DNA of 54,565 bases from assembly GCA_030652315.1 (NCBI GenBank), contig JAUSAX010000028.1, positions 1-54,565 of the forward strand, given 5' to 3'. The notes under the pieces are model-generated. The model searched no databases. It saw only the letters and a program-made list of their open reading frames with translations, and had not been told where the DNA came from. How positions within the stretch are numbered: position 1 is the first letter of the stretch; each line of letters opens with the position of its first letter. The DNA is from Afipia sp. Its GTDB lineage: Bacteria; Pseudomonadota; Alphaproteobacteria; Rhizobiales; Xanthobacteraceae. This document shows positions 9,181-17,451 of this stretch, piece after piece. A program made the position numbers and the translations under genes.

Positions 9181-9866
9181 TGGCTCATCTCCCGCGACCA
9201 TGAGATTGCGTTGATGTAGATGCCGAGCGGATTGGCCTTGAGCCGTTCGGCGTCGCGCGGCGGTTGAACCGCGATGGTCAGGATCGCGGTCCAGCGCTCG
9301 GTCGCAGAAAGCTTGCCGTCCTCGTAGCGACGCTCAGTCCAGGCAACGCGGAAGGAATCCGCCGAAGCGCGGATGACGCTAGAGACTTCCACCGCGATCT
9401 GCTGCTTGCCGACCTTGGCGAAGGGGTCGTTGGCGCGGGCATAGTCGTTGAGCGCGGCCGCGCCGCGATCAGTGGTCCATTCATAGGCGCGCAGCCAGTT
9501 CTGCCGGACGATGATCGGATCGGCTGGAATACTCCTGACCTGTTCGACGAAGCGGGCGAGATGCCAGGCCACTTGCGGATCGGTCGGGCGATAGTCAGCC
9601 GTAGCGGCCGCGACGGATTGCGCCTGGCCGAGATTGTCGACCTGCACCACCCACGGCACGACGGTCCCGCGCGCGGATTGCCAGACGAGCGCGGCGGCGA
9701 AGCCGGCCGACAGGATCAGCGATCCGAAGGCCATGTATCGCCAGTTCTTCGCCTGGACGCGAGCGGAACCGATGCGCTCGTCCCAGATTTGGGCGGCCTT
9801 CTGATAGGGCGTCTCGGGTTGCGGTGTCTTGCCGTAATGCGCGGCGGGTCGTCGAAACAGGTTCAT
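9177..9866 (-). CDS. trbF: TrbF, VirB8-like assembly factor
   Basis: This 229-residue bitopic inner-membrane protein is needed to nucleate the mating-pair channel. It has a short cytoplasmic segment (NLFRRPAAHYGKTPQPETPY), a membrane helix at about residues 38-58 (YMAFGSLILSAGFAAALVW), and a periplasmic VirB8 fold. The ATG at 9866 overlaps the trbL stop (ATGA) and precedes the family N-terminus MNLFRRP; a longer in-frame extension to 9992 reads through trbL in another frame and is Arg-rich, hence spurious. It lies between trbL and trbG, as in other trb operons. Confidence 0.95.
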   Translation of the reverse strand: MNLFRRPAAHYGKTPQPETPYQKAAQIWDERIGSARVQAKNWRYMAFGSLILSAGFAAALVWQSARGTVVPWVVQVDNLGQAQSVAAATADYRPTDPQVAWHLARFVEQVRSIPADPIIVRQNWLRAYEWTTDRGAAALNDYARANDPFAKVGKQQIAVEVSSVIRASADSFRVAWTERRYEDGKLSATERWTAILTIAVQPPRDAERLKANPLGIYINAISWSREMSQ

Positions 9867-11230
9867 GAGCGATCGCTTTCGGAGAGGTTGACGGAGGAGC
9901 CGGAGCCGTGGCTGTCGCCGGAGCGGACGGCGTGAGCAGCGGCACTGACGCCGTGACTCACGGCCTGATGGCGCTTCATACGCCTTGCCCAATCGGGCGC
10001 GCCGCCGCGTACAGTTGTCTGGCTTTCAGCGGATGAGGCATCGGCTGCAGGGGCGCCCCCGACCGTTCCGATGGTCGAGGCGCCGCCTGTCATGGCGAAT
10101 CCGGCTTTCGCGCCATCAGCGTTGCTTAATTTGACGCTCTCGCCAGCGCGGGCGGCGGCGCGGCGTAGCGGTGATGCGACGGCAGAGCCGGCGGCGCGCG
10201 CGACGCCACCAAGGCCGGAGGCCACGCCGGATGCGCCAGACTGCCCGAGAGAACCAAGGGTGTAGGCTGACGAAGCGCTACCTGCGGCCGTGGCGCCACC
10301 ACGAACGGCTGCCGCGCCGCCCGAGATGGCTGCTGCTCCTCCCTTGGCGGCCAGGCCCGCCGCTCCAGCGGCAGCCACTGCCGCGCCCCCGACAGCAAGG
10401 CCGGTTCCCACGGCGGCGCCCGCGCCAAGCTGCGGACCGCCGGAGACGAGACCATTGGCGATGCCGGGACCGAAGATGCCGAGACCGAGCAACGACAGCG
10501 CGGCCAGCACGATGGCCATGGCCTGATCGACAGTCAGCGTCTGCGCGCTGGCACTCTGCGTGAACTGCGAAAACAGCGTCGAGCCGATACCGATGATGAC
10601 GGCAAGCACCAGTACCTTGATTCCTGACGAGATGACGTTGCCGAGCACCCGCTCGGCCATGAAGGCCGTCTTGCCGAACAGACCGAAAGGGATCAGCACG
10701 AAGCCGGCGAGCGTCGAGAGCTTGAACTCGATGAGGGTGACAAAGAGCTGGATCGCCAGAATGAAGAAGGCGATGATCACCAGCGCCCAGGCGAAGAGCA
10801 GGCAGACGATCTGAATCAGGTTCTCGAATACCGAGATCCAGCCCATCAGGGGCGAGATCGCTTCGAGCAACGGCCGGGCGGCGTCGAGGCCGGTCTGCGC
10901 GACCTTGCCGGGACGCATCAGGTCCGCCGTCGAAAACCCCGTCCCGCTCGCCTTCAGGCCGAGGCCGGCGAAGCTGTCGAAGACAATCTTGGCGAGATTG
11001 TTCCAGTTGGAAATCAGGTAGGCGAAGACACCCACGAACAGCGTCTTCTTGACGAGGCGCGCGATGATGTCGTCATCGGCGCCCCAGCTCCAGAACAGGG
11101 CCGCCAGCGTCACGTCGATGACGATCAGCGTGGTGGCGATGAAGCCGACCTCGCCGGACAGCAGCCCGAAGCCGGAGTCGATATAGCGGGTAAAAACCCC
11201 GAGGAAATTGTCGATGACGCCGCTACCCAT
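9863..11230 (-). CDS. trbL: TrbL, VirB6-like polytopic membrane protein
   Basis: This 455-residue protein with several membrane helices in residues 25-270 is thought to form part of the inner-membrane conduit for the DNA-relaxase complex. The N-terminus MGSGVIDNFLGVFTRYIDSG and the segment ADDDIIARLVKKTLFVGVFA are typical of P-type TrbL. After about residue 270 the chain becomes a long Gly/Ala/Ser-rich region and ends in a hydrophilic, charged tail; this low-complexity C-terminus is usual for TrbL. The gene lies four bases after the trbK-like gene and overlaps trbF by four bases. Confidence 0.95.
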   Translation of the reverse strand: MGSGVIDNFLGVFTRYIDSGFGLLSGEVGFIATTLIVIDVTLAALFWSWGADDDIIARLVKKTLFVGVFAYLISNWNNLAKIVFDSFAGLGLKASGTGFSTADLMRPGKVAQTGLDAARPLLEAISPLMGWISVFENLIQIVCLLFAWALVIIAFFILAIQLFVTLIEFKLSTLAGFVLIPFGLFGKTAFMAERVLGNVISSGIKVLVLAVIIGIGSTLFSQFTQSASAQTLTVDQAMAIVLAALSLLGLGIFGPGIANGLVSGGPQLGAGAAVGTGLAVGGAAVAAAGAAGLAAKGGAAAISGGAAAVRGGATAAGSASSAYTLGSLGQSGASGVASGLGGVARAAGSAVASPLRRAAARAGESVKLSNADGAKAGFAMTGGASTIGTVGGAPAADASSAESQTTVRGGAPDWARRMKRHQAVSHGVSAAAHAVRSGDSHGSGSSVNLSESDRS

Positions 11231-11233
11231 GCA

Positions 11234-11521
11234 TCACCGCCCTTCCCGAGTCAGAGGCGCGGCGGGCGCCGGCGTCTTTCCGAGGAAGCGGTCGCGGGTC
11301 TCGGCCCAGACGTGCAGGCATTCGGTGTCGTTCGCCGCGGCCTGCCCGAGCTGCTGACAGCGGCGCTGCGCGTCGCGCAGCGGATTGGTTGCGGGGCGGT
11401 GCTGCGGCATCGGCGAAGATGTCGGCGCGTCGTCCTTGCGGGTCAGCTCGATCGCGGTCACTGTCAAGGCGACAGCGACGAACGTGATTGCGCCGATGCG
11501 CGCCAGCATCTTGCCGTCCAT
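11234..11521 (-). CDS. trbK: TrbK-alt, putative entry exclusion protein
   Basis: A 95-residue protein with one N-terminal membrane helix (about residues 8-24, IGAITFVAVALTVTAIEL) and a small exported domain containing CQQLGQ and CLHVW. The two cysteines are typical of the TrbK-alt family found between trbJ and trbL in alphaproteobacteria. Entry exclusion proteins stop redundant transfer between cells that already carry the element. The start ATG at 11521 lies ten bases after the trbJ stop; a longer frame to 11575 overlaps trbJ and is rejected. The assignment rests on position and the Cys pattern, since the family is short. Confidence 0.8.
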   Translation of the reverse strand: MDGKMLARIGAITFVAVALTVTAIELTRKDDAPTSSPMPQHRPATNPLRDAQRRCQQLGQAAANDTECLHVWAETRDRFLGKTPAPAAPLTREGR

Positions 11522-11531
11522 GCTTGCGCCC

Positions 11532-12293
11532 TCAGTTGCCGTTGAACATCTGCGCGTTGCCCGGCTGGTAGCCACTGCCCGGCGTCAGAAATCGGCGACG
11601 CTGCTCGCGGCCCTGTTCGGCGGCTGCCGTGCGCTCGGCTTCGGTCAGCATCTGCGCGCGACCGTTGGCAGCTCCAACAGCGGTAAGATCGGCAAGCTGC
11701 TGGGCGAGAAGCGCGAGGAGCTGGTTGCCGGCCTGCGTCGCCTGCAACGCACCGGTCGCCGACTGGCTCTGGCTGACCAGCGCCGACATCTGCGTGCGGT
11801 TGGTGTCGATATTGCTCACGACGCCGGCCTGCACGCGCATGGCGTCCTGCAAACCGCCAACCGTATTCTGCCAGCGTGAGCGCGCGTCGGTGATGAGCTG
11901 CTGATCGGTCGCCGACATCGAGGCGCTCCCGTACTTCTGCTGGAACATCTGGTCGATTTGCTGGACGTTGAAGGCGATGCCCTGCGCCTGGCTGAGAAGC
12001 TGCTGGGTGCGCTGGACGTTCTGCTGAAGTTGCTGGAGCGCGGAGAACGGAAGGCTCGCCAGATTGCGCGCCTGGTTGATGAGCATCTGCGCCTGGTTCT
12101 GAAGCGACGTGATCTGATTGGTGATCTGTTCGAGCGAGCGCGCAGCGGTCAGGACGTTCTGCGCATAGTTCGATGGATCGAACACGATCAGCGCATGCGC
12201 GGGCGTTGCGAGCATCGGCGCGAGCGCAATGGGCGCTGCGAGCATGGTCGCTGCCAGGATCATGGCGCGCGAACGGATGTTACGAGGTTTCAT
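11532..12293 (-). CDS. trbJ: TrbJ, VirB5-like exported coiled-coil protein
   Basis: This 253-residue periplasmic protein begins with a clear signal peptide ending near ATPAHA (residue about 34). The mature part is rich in Gln and Leu and forms long coiled coils (EQITNQITSLQNQAQMLINQ and following). TrbJ/VirB5 proteins sit at the pilus tip or base and help contact the recipient. The ATG overlaps the trbE stop (ATGA). Length, composition and order agree with P-type TrbJ. Confidence 0.95.
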   Translation of the reverse strand: MKPRNIRSRAMILAATMLAAPIALAPMLATPAHALIVFDPSNYAQNVLTAARSLEQITNQITSLQNQAQMLINQARNLASLPFSALQQLQQNVQRTQQLLSQAQGIAFNVQQIDQMFQQKYGSASMSATDQQLITDARSRWQNTVGGLQDAMRVQAGVVSNIDTNRTQMSALVSQSQSATGALQATQAGNQLLALLAQQLADLTAVGAANGRAQMLTEAERTAAAEQGREQRRRFLTPGSGYQPGNAQMFNGN

Positions 12294-14746
12294 GATTCAA
12301 TCTCCTTTTCGGCCTGGGGGATGAGGGACGGGAAAGTCGGGATGAGATCGGCGGCCCAACCGGCATCGCGGGACTGGAGCCAGGCCGCGAGGAATCCTTC
12401 GCAGCCATGCTCGGCGACGAGGTTGGCGATCAGCGTCTGGTCGGATTTCGAGGACGCGGCGCAAAGCGCGAGGGCGACTTCGCTGAGTCCCAATTCGAAC
12501 AGCCGATTGCCGCGCCGCGACTGACAGTAGTAGTCGCGCTTCGGCGTCGCCCGCGCCAGTATCTCGATCTGCCGGTCATTCAAGCCGAAGCGGCGATAGA
12601 TCGCTGTGATCTGCGGCTCTATCGCGCGTTCGTTCGGCAGAAGCAGCCGCGTCGGGCAGCTCTCGATGATCGCGGGCGCGATATTGCTGCCGTCGATGTC
12701 GCTGAGCGACTGCGTGGCGAAGATGACGGACGCATTCTTCTTGCGCAACGTCTTCAACCATTCGCGAAGCTGGCCGGCGAAGCCTTCATCGTCCAGCGCG
12801 AGCCAGCCTTCGTCGATGATGAGCAGCGTCGGGCGGCCGTCGAGCCGGTCGCCGATGCGGTGAAACAGATACGCGAGCACGGCCGGGGCCGAGCCGGTTC
12901 CGACAAGCCCCTCGATTTCAAATGCCTGCACCGCGGCGCGGCCAAGCTGTTCGGCCTCGGCATCGAGCAGTCGGCCATAGGGACCGCCAACGCAGTACGG
13001 ACGCAGCGCCTGTTTCAGATCATTGGACTGAAGCAGGACACACAGGCCGGTGATAGTGCGCTCCTCGACCGGCGCGGAGGCGAGCGAGGTCAGCGCCGTC
13101 CAGATATGTTCCTTGGCTTCGGGCGTGATCGTGATGCCTTCGCGCATCAGGATCGCCACGATCCAGTCGGCAGCCCAGGCACGCTCATAGGTGTCGTGAA
13201 TGCGGGCGAGCGGCTGGAGCGAGACGGAAGCGTCGGAGCCTTCGGTCAGCCCGCCGCCGAGATCGTGCCAGTCGCCGCCCATGGCGATTGCGGCGGCGCG
13301 GATCGAACCGCCGAAGTCGAAGGCGAAGACCTGGGACCGTTCGTATCGGCGGAACTGCAAGGCCATGAGGGCGAGCAGGACCGATTTGCCCGCGCCGGTC
13401 GGGCCGACGACCAGCGTGTGCCCGACATCGCCGACGTGCAAAGAAAACCGGAACGGGGTCGAGCCTTCCGTTCTGCCGTAAAGTAGTGGGGGCGCATTGA
13501 AATGCTCGTCCCGTTCCGGCCCCGCCCACACGGCAGAGAGGGGGATCATGTGGGCGAGATTGAGCGTCGAGACCGGCGGCTGGCGGACATTGGCGTAGGC
13601 ATGTCCGGGGAGCGAGCCGAGCCAGGCCTCGACGGCATTCACACCTTCGATCATGGCCGTGAAGTCGCGGCCCTGAATGACCTTCTCGACGAGGCGCAGT
13701 TTCTCATCGGCAAGACGCGGATCGGCATCCCAGACCGCGATGGTCGCGGTGACATAAGCCATACCCGCCACATCCGCGCCGAGTTCTTGCAAGGCCATAT
13801 CGGCGTCAGCCGCCTTGTTCGACGCATCGGTATCGACCAGCACGGATTGCTCGTTGGTCATTACCTCCTTGAGGATCGCGGCGATTGACTTGCGCTTGGC
13901 AAACCACTGCCGTCGGATCTTCGTCAGCAACTTCGTCGCATCGGTCTTGTCGATCAGGATCGCCCGCGTGGACCAGCGATACGGGAACGCCAGCCGGTTC
14001 AGATCGTCGAGCAGGCCGGGTGTGGTCGCGGTCGGAAAGCCGGTGATGGTGAGGATGCGAACGTGCTGATCGCCAAGGCGTGGCTCCAGCCCGCCGGTCA
14101 GCGACTGATCAGCCAGCAGTGCGTCGAGATAGATCGGCGTCTCGGGAACACGGACGCGATGACGTTTCGTCGAAACGCAGGAATGGAGGTAAGTCAGCGT
14201 CTCGCTATCATCGAGCCAGGCGCATTCCGGCATGAAGCCGTCGAGCAGCGCGATAACGCGATCGGTGCGGTCGGTGAAGGCGCGCAGGATTTCATGAGGA
14301 TCGACGCTGCTGCGCTCACGACCTTCGTAAAGCCACGCTTCGGTGCGCGCGGCTTCCTCGGCCGGCGGCAGAAAGAGGAAGGTGAGAAAATATCCCGATA
14401 CGAAATGGATCCCTTCTTCCTCGAAGTCGGCCTTGCGCTCGGCATCGACCAGGCCAGAGGCTGGATCGGGAAAGACGCTATTGGGATAGGTCTCGGCCTC
14501 ATGGCGCTGCGCTTCGACAAAAATGCTCCAGCCCGATCCGAGACGGCGGAAGGCGTTGTTGATGCGGCCGGCGACGGCGACCAACTCGGCGGCGACGGCG
14601 GAATCGAGATCAGGGCCGCGAAAGCGAGCCGTGCGCTGGAACGAGCCGTCCTTGTTGAGTACGACACCCGAAGCGACGAGAGCGACCCAGGGCAGATAGT
14701 CGGCAAGGCGGCTGGCGGAACGGCGATATTCGGCGAGGTTCATCAT
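12290..14746 (-). CDS. trbE: TrbE, VirB4-like conjugative transfer ATPase
   Basis: The largest ATPase of the mating channel powers pilus assembly and substrate transfer. It is 818 residues, with an N-terminal CagE/VirB4 domain, then Walker A GPTGAGKS at residues 448-455 and Walker B LLIIDEGW at 641-648. The start is one of two tandem ATG codons, 14746 or 14743. The gene follows trbD closely (12 bases) and overlaps trbJ. All catalytic motifs are intact, so the protein should be active. Confidence 0.97.
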   Translation of the reverse strand: MMNLAEYRRSASRLADYLPWVALVASGVVLNKDGSFQRTARFRGPDLDSAVAAELVAVAGRINNAFRRLGSGWSIFVEAQRHEAETYPNSVFPDPASGLVDAERKADFEEEGIHFVSGYFLTFLFLPPAEEAARTEAWLYEGRERSSVDPHEILRAFTDRTDRVIALLDGFMPECAWLDDSETLTYLHSCVSTKRHRVRVPETPIYLDALLADQSLTGGLEPRLGDQHVRILTITGFPTATTPGLLDDLNRLAFPYRWSTRAILIDKTDATKLLTKIRRQWFAKRKSIAAILKEVMTNEQSVLVDTDASNKAADADMALQELGADVAGMAYVTATIAVWDADPRLADEKLRLVEKVIQGRDFTAMIEGVNAVEAWLGSLPGHAYANVRQPPVSTLNLAHMIPLSAVWAGPERDEHFNAPPLLYGRTEGSTPFRFSLHVGDVGHTLVVGPTGAGKSVLLALMALQFRRYERSQVFAFDFGGSIRAAAIAMGGDWHDLGGGLTEGSDASVSLQPLARIHDTYERAWAADWIVAILMREGITITPEAKEHIWTALTSLASAPVEERTITGLCVLLQSNDLKQALRPYCVGGPYGRLLDAEAEQLGRAAVQAFEIEGLVGTGSAPAVLAYLFHRIGDRLDGRPTLLIIDEGWLALDDEGFAGQLREWLKTLRKKNASVIFATQSLSDIDGSNIAPAIIESCPTRLLLPNERAIEPQITAIYRRFGLNDRQIEILARATPKRDYYCQSRRGNRLFELGLSEVALALCAASSKSDQTLIANLVAEHGCEGFLAAWLQSRDAGWAADLIPTFPSLIPQAEKEIES

Positions 14747-14758
14747 GGGGCGCGCTCC

Positions 14759-15040
14759 TCAGACCGACAGATGACCGGGGATGCGCAGATGGCGGCGGCC
14801 GACTTCCACGAAGAGCGGATCGCGTTTCGCCGCCCACACCGCCGCGAAATGCCCGACGGCCCAGATGAGGAGGCCGACCAGCCAGAGGCGCAGGCCGAGG
14901 CCCACGGCTCCGGCCAGCGTCCCGTTCAGGATCGCGATGGAACGCGGCGCGCCGCCGAGCAGGATGTGCTCGGTCAGCGCACGATGGACCGGGACCGAAT
15001 ATCCCGGAACGGCGTCGAGTTGCTCGAAGGCGACCGCCAT
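14759..15040 (-). CDS. trbD: TrbD, VirB3-like inner-membrane protein
   Basis: This 93-residue protein has an N-terminal segment AVPGYSVPVHRALTEHILLG followed by a bitopic or hairpin membrane region (about residues 35-70), as expected of TrbD/VirB3. It partners TrbE in the channel. The start codon overlaps the trbC stop by one base (TGATG), and the stop lies 12 bases before trbE. Confidence 0.93.
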   Translation of the reverse strand: MAVAFEQLDAVPGYSVPVHRALTEHILLGGAPRSIAILNGTLAGAVGLGLRLWLVGLLIWAVGHFAAVWAAKRDPLFVEVGRRHLRIPGHLSV

Positions 15041-15372
15041 CAGATGAGCGCCCCACCGCCGAAGGAAAAGAAGGACAGGAAGAAGCTCGACGCGGCGAAG
15101 GCGATCGAAAGCCCAAAGACGATCTGGATCAGGCGACGAAAGCCGCCGGAGGTGTCGCCGAACGCGAGCGCGAGGCCGGTTGCGATGATGATGATGACGG
15201 CGACGATCTTGGCGACCGGACCTTCAATTGACTGAAGGATTTTCTGAAGCGGTTGTTCCCAGGGCATTGACGAACCGGAGGCGTGAGCGACTGGTGCGAG
15301 GATGAGATTGATGGTGGCGACGGCGACAGCCGCCGCGAAGGTGCGGCGGATACGGATGACCGTACGGATCAT
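15040..15372 (-). CDS. trbC: TrbC, VirB2-like pilin
   Basis: This 110-residue pro-pilin has a long signal peptide ending near PVAHAS (about residue 31), then two membrane helices (IVAVIIIIATGLALAFG and the region before SFFLSFFSF). Processed and assembled, it forms the conjugative pilus. The peptidase that matures P-type pilins is TraF, whose gene is at 22648-23193. The ATG overlaps the trbB TGA (ATGA). Confidence 0.93.
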   Translation of the reverse strand: MIRTVIRIRRTFAAAVAVATINLILAPVAHASGSSMPWEQPLQKILQSIEGPVAKIVAVIIIIATGLALAFGDTSGGFRRLIQIVFGLSIAFAASSFFLSFFSFGGGALI

Positions 15373-16391
15373 GCGGGCTCCATGGGGTTCGAAGTGGCAG
15401 GGGTGATGTGGTAGTCGCCGTCAGGGCCGAGCCCCTCGACGCGGGCGAGTTCGGCGAGCCGGCGCGCGGACCCGCGGCCCGAGAGGACGGCAACGAGGTC
15501 GATGGTCTCGGCGATCAGCGCGCGCGGGACCGTGACGACGGCTTCCTGGATGAGCTGTTCGAGACGGCGCAGCGCGCCGATGCCGGTTCCGGCATGGATC
15601 GTGCCGATGCCGCCGGGATGGCCGGTGCCCCAGGCTTTGAGGAGATCAAGCGCTTCGGAGCCGCGCACCTCGCCGATGGGAATGCGATCGGGCCGCAGGC
15701 GCAGCGACGACCGCACGAGATCGGAGAGCGTCGCCACGCCGTCTTTCGTTCGCAGCGAGACAAGGTTTTCCGCGCGGCATTGCAGCTCGCGCGTGTCCTC
15801 GATGATGACGACGCGATCCGCGCTCTTCGCGACTTCGGCCAGCAGCGCGTTGGTCAGCGTGGTCTTGCCGGTCGATGTGCCGCCTGCGACAAGAATGTTG
15901 GCGCGGGAGGCGACCGCGATACGTAGCGACGCGGCCTGATCGGCGGACATGATGCCGGCGGCGACATAGTCGTCGAGCGTGAACACCGCGACAGCGGGCT
16001 TGCGGATGGCGAAGACAGGCGCCGCGACAACGGGAGGCAATAACCCTTCGAAGCGTTCACCAGTTTCGGGAAGCTCGGCGGAGACACGCGGGCTCCGCGC
16101 GTGAACCTCCGCGCCAACGTGATGCGCGACCAGACGCACGATGCGTTCGCCGTCGATCGCCGACAGTCGCTCGCCCGTATCAGTCAGCCCTTCGGAGAGA
16201 CGATCAATCCAGATGCGCCCGTCCGGGTTCAGCATCACCTCGACGACGGCAACGTCTTCCAGAAACCGCGCGATGGCTGGACCGAGCGCCGTTCGCAGCA
16301 TGCGCGCGCCGCGCGCGTGACGTTCTGAATGTTGATGCACAGCCGCCATATCGCCCCGATTTCCAGCCGGGACTGACAGACGCACCCCCAT
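15369..16391 (-). CDS. trbB: TrbB, VirB11-like traffic ATPase
   Basis: This hexameric ATPase works at the channel base. It carries Walker A GGTSTGKT at residues 170-177, the Asp box [10 protein letters not shown], and Walker B region [15 protein letters not shown], with the His box [13 protein letters not shown]. The frame opens at 16391, but the family N-terminus probably begins at the ATG at residue 15 (16349, [14 protein letters not shown]) or near residue 31. It heads the trb operon. Upstream lies a divergent SRPBCC gene rather than the usual copG gene. Confidence 0.95.
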   Translation of the reverse strand: MGVRLSVPAGNRGDMAAVHQHSERHARGARMLRTALGPAIARFLEDVAVVEVMLNPDGRIWIDRLSEGLTDTGERLSAIDGERIVRLVAHHVGAEVHARSPRVSAELPETGERFEGLLPPVVAAPVFAIRKPAVAVFTLDDYVAAGIMSADQAASLRIAVASRANILVAGGTSTGKTTLTNALLAEVAKSADRVVIIEDTRELQCRAENLVSLRTKDGVATLSDLVRSSLRLRPDRIPIGEVRGSEALDLLKAWGTGHPGGIGTIHAGTGIGALRRLEQLIQEAVVTVPRALIAETIDLVAVLSGRGSARRLAELARVEGLGPDGDYHITPATSNPMEPA

Positions 16392-16514
16392 GCGGGGTTG
16401 ATTAAAAGAGCCAGATCTGAGGCGACTTCAACAAGAAATCAGAGGCGTAGTAGCGTAGCGTGCAAATACAGGAGAACGGCGGAGCAGCGCGTCCAAGACG
16501 ATGCAAGGAGGGCC

Positions 16515-16994
16515 ATGATGGGCAAATCTGATGCAGAGCGAAGGATCGACTCAGCAGCGCGCTTGATCGCGGCGCCGGCCGAAACGATCTATCGTGCGTT
16601 CGTTGATGGGAGCGCATGGGAACGATGGTTGCCGCCTGCTGGGATGATCGGCCGCGTCGAGATATTCGAGCCGCGCGTAGGCGGGCGCTACAGGATGGTG
16701 CTGACCTATCGCGGGGATCACGAGAACCGGGGGAAGACCGCTGAGAACATGGATATCGTCGAGGGCCGTTTTATCGAATTCGCCCACGACGAGAAGGCCG
16801 TTCATGCTGTGACGTTTGAATCGGAAGACCCTGCTTTTGCAGGGGACAGGCGGATGACGTGGAGCCTGTCACCAGCGCCTGCCGGGACGGAGCTGACGAT
16901 AACTTGCGAAAATGTCCCCTTCGGCATCAGCAAAGCCGATCATGATGTCGGCCTGCGGTCGACGTTGGCAAACCTCGCCACCTTCATGGAATAG
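16515..16994 (+). CDS. SRPBCC-family (AHSA1/START-like) ligand-binding protein
   Basis: This 159-residue protein shows the AHSA1-type pattern: RLIAAPAETIYRAFVDGSAWERWLPP at the N-terminus, then a beta-rich core with GGRYRMVLTYRG and MTWSLSPAPAGTELTITCEN. Such helix-grip proteins bind small hydrophobic ligands or act as chaperone co-factors; the ligand cannot be predicted. The ATG at 16515 has AGGAG (16506-16510) five bases upstream. It reads opposite to all its neighbours and splits trbB from the CopG gene, so it is probably cargo inserted into the conjugation operon. Confidence 0.88.
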   Translation: MMGKSDAERRIDSAARLIAAPAETIYRAFVDGSAWERWLPPAGMIGRVEIFEPRVGGRYRMVLTYRGDHENRGKTAENMDIVEGRFIEFAHDEKAVHAVTFESEDPAFAGDRRMTWSLSPAPAGTELTITCENVPFGISKADHDVGLRSTLANLATFME

Positions 16995-17018
16995 TTCTCA
17001 TCGTGCGTGGCGAAGCGG

Positions 17019-17447
17019 TCACCTGGGCTCCTCATTTGGAGAGGCGGCAGGAACGTCGTCAGGAATCTCACGCAGGAAGCTCTGGCCCTTCTGCAATCGC
17101 TTGCCGAGCGTCTCCACGAAGCCGTCGAACCGCTCGCGGCCTTTGGCCTGCGCGGCGGCGTGGGCGTCCGGCGGCACGGGCGGGGTGATCGACAGCCAGA
17201 AGCGCACATAGAGCGCCAGTGTTTCGGCGGTGACGCCGAGATCGCGCTCCATCCGCTGGACCTGTCGGGACAGCCTGTCGAGCCGACGTGCGAAGGCTGC
17301 TTCCCGCGCATCGGCATGGTCGGGCGACAGGAACGAACTGACCGCCGCCTCGACGATCGCGGACCTTGGCAGCTTCTTGCGATCTGCAAGCTCATTGATG
17401 CGCCCGATGAGTTCGACGGGCAAAGTGAGATTGAGACGGTCGCGCAT
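17019..17447 (-). CDS. CopG/ribbon-helix-helix protein linked to TraG
   Basis: The 142-residue protein has an N-terminal ribbon-helix-helix (RLNLTLPVELIGRINELADR, then LPRSAIVEAAVSSFL), followed by a coiled-coil region and a C-terminal tail. A CopG-type gene directly after traG is standard in alphaproteobacterial ICEs. It may help load DNA or autoregulate the tra genes, but neither is shown. It starts five bases after the traG stop. The C-terminal half (WLSITPPVPPDAHAAAQAKG) is conserved in this ICE-specific branch. Confidence 0.88.
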   Translation of the reverse strand: MRDRLNLTLPVELIGRINELADRKKLPRSAIVEAAVSSFLSPDHADAREAAFARRLDRLSRQVQRMERDLGVTAETLALYVRFWLSITPPVPPDAHAAAQAKGRERFDGFVETLGKRLQKGQSFLREIPDDVPAASPNEEPR

Positions 17448-17451
17448 CGTG

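Noticed and set aside
12407-15235. Long plus-strand frames (359 and 390 codons) opposite trbE to trbC
   Set aside because: High GC content makes long antisense frames common. The minus-strand products are clear Trb proteins with intact catalytic motifs.
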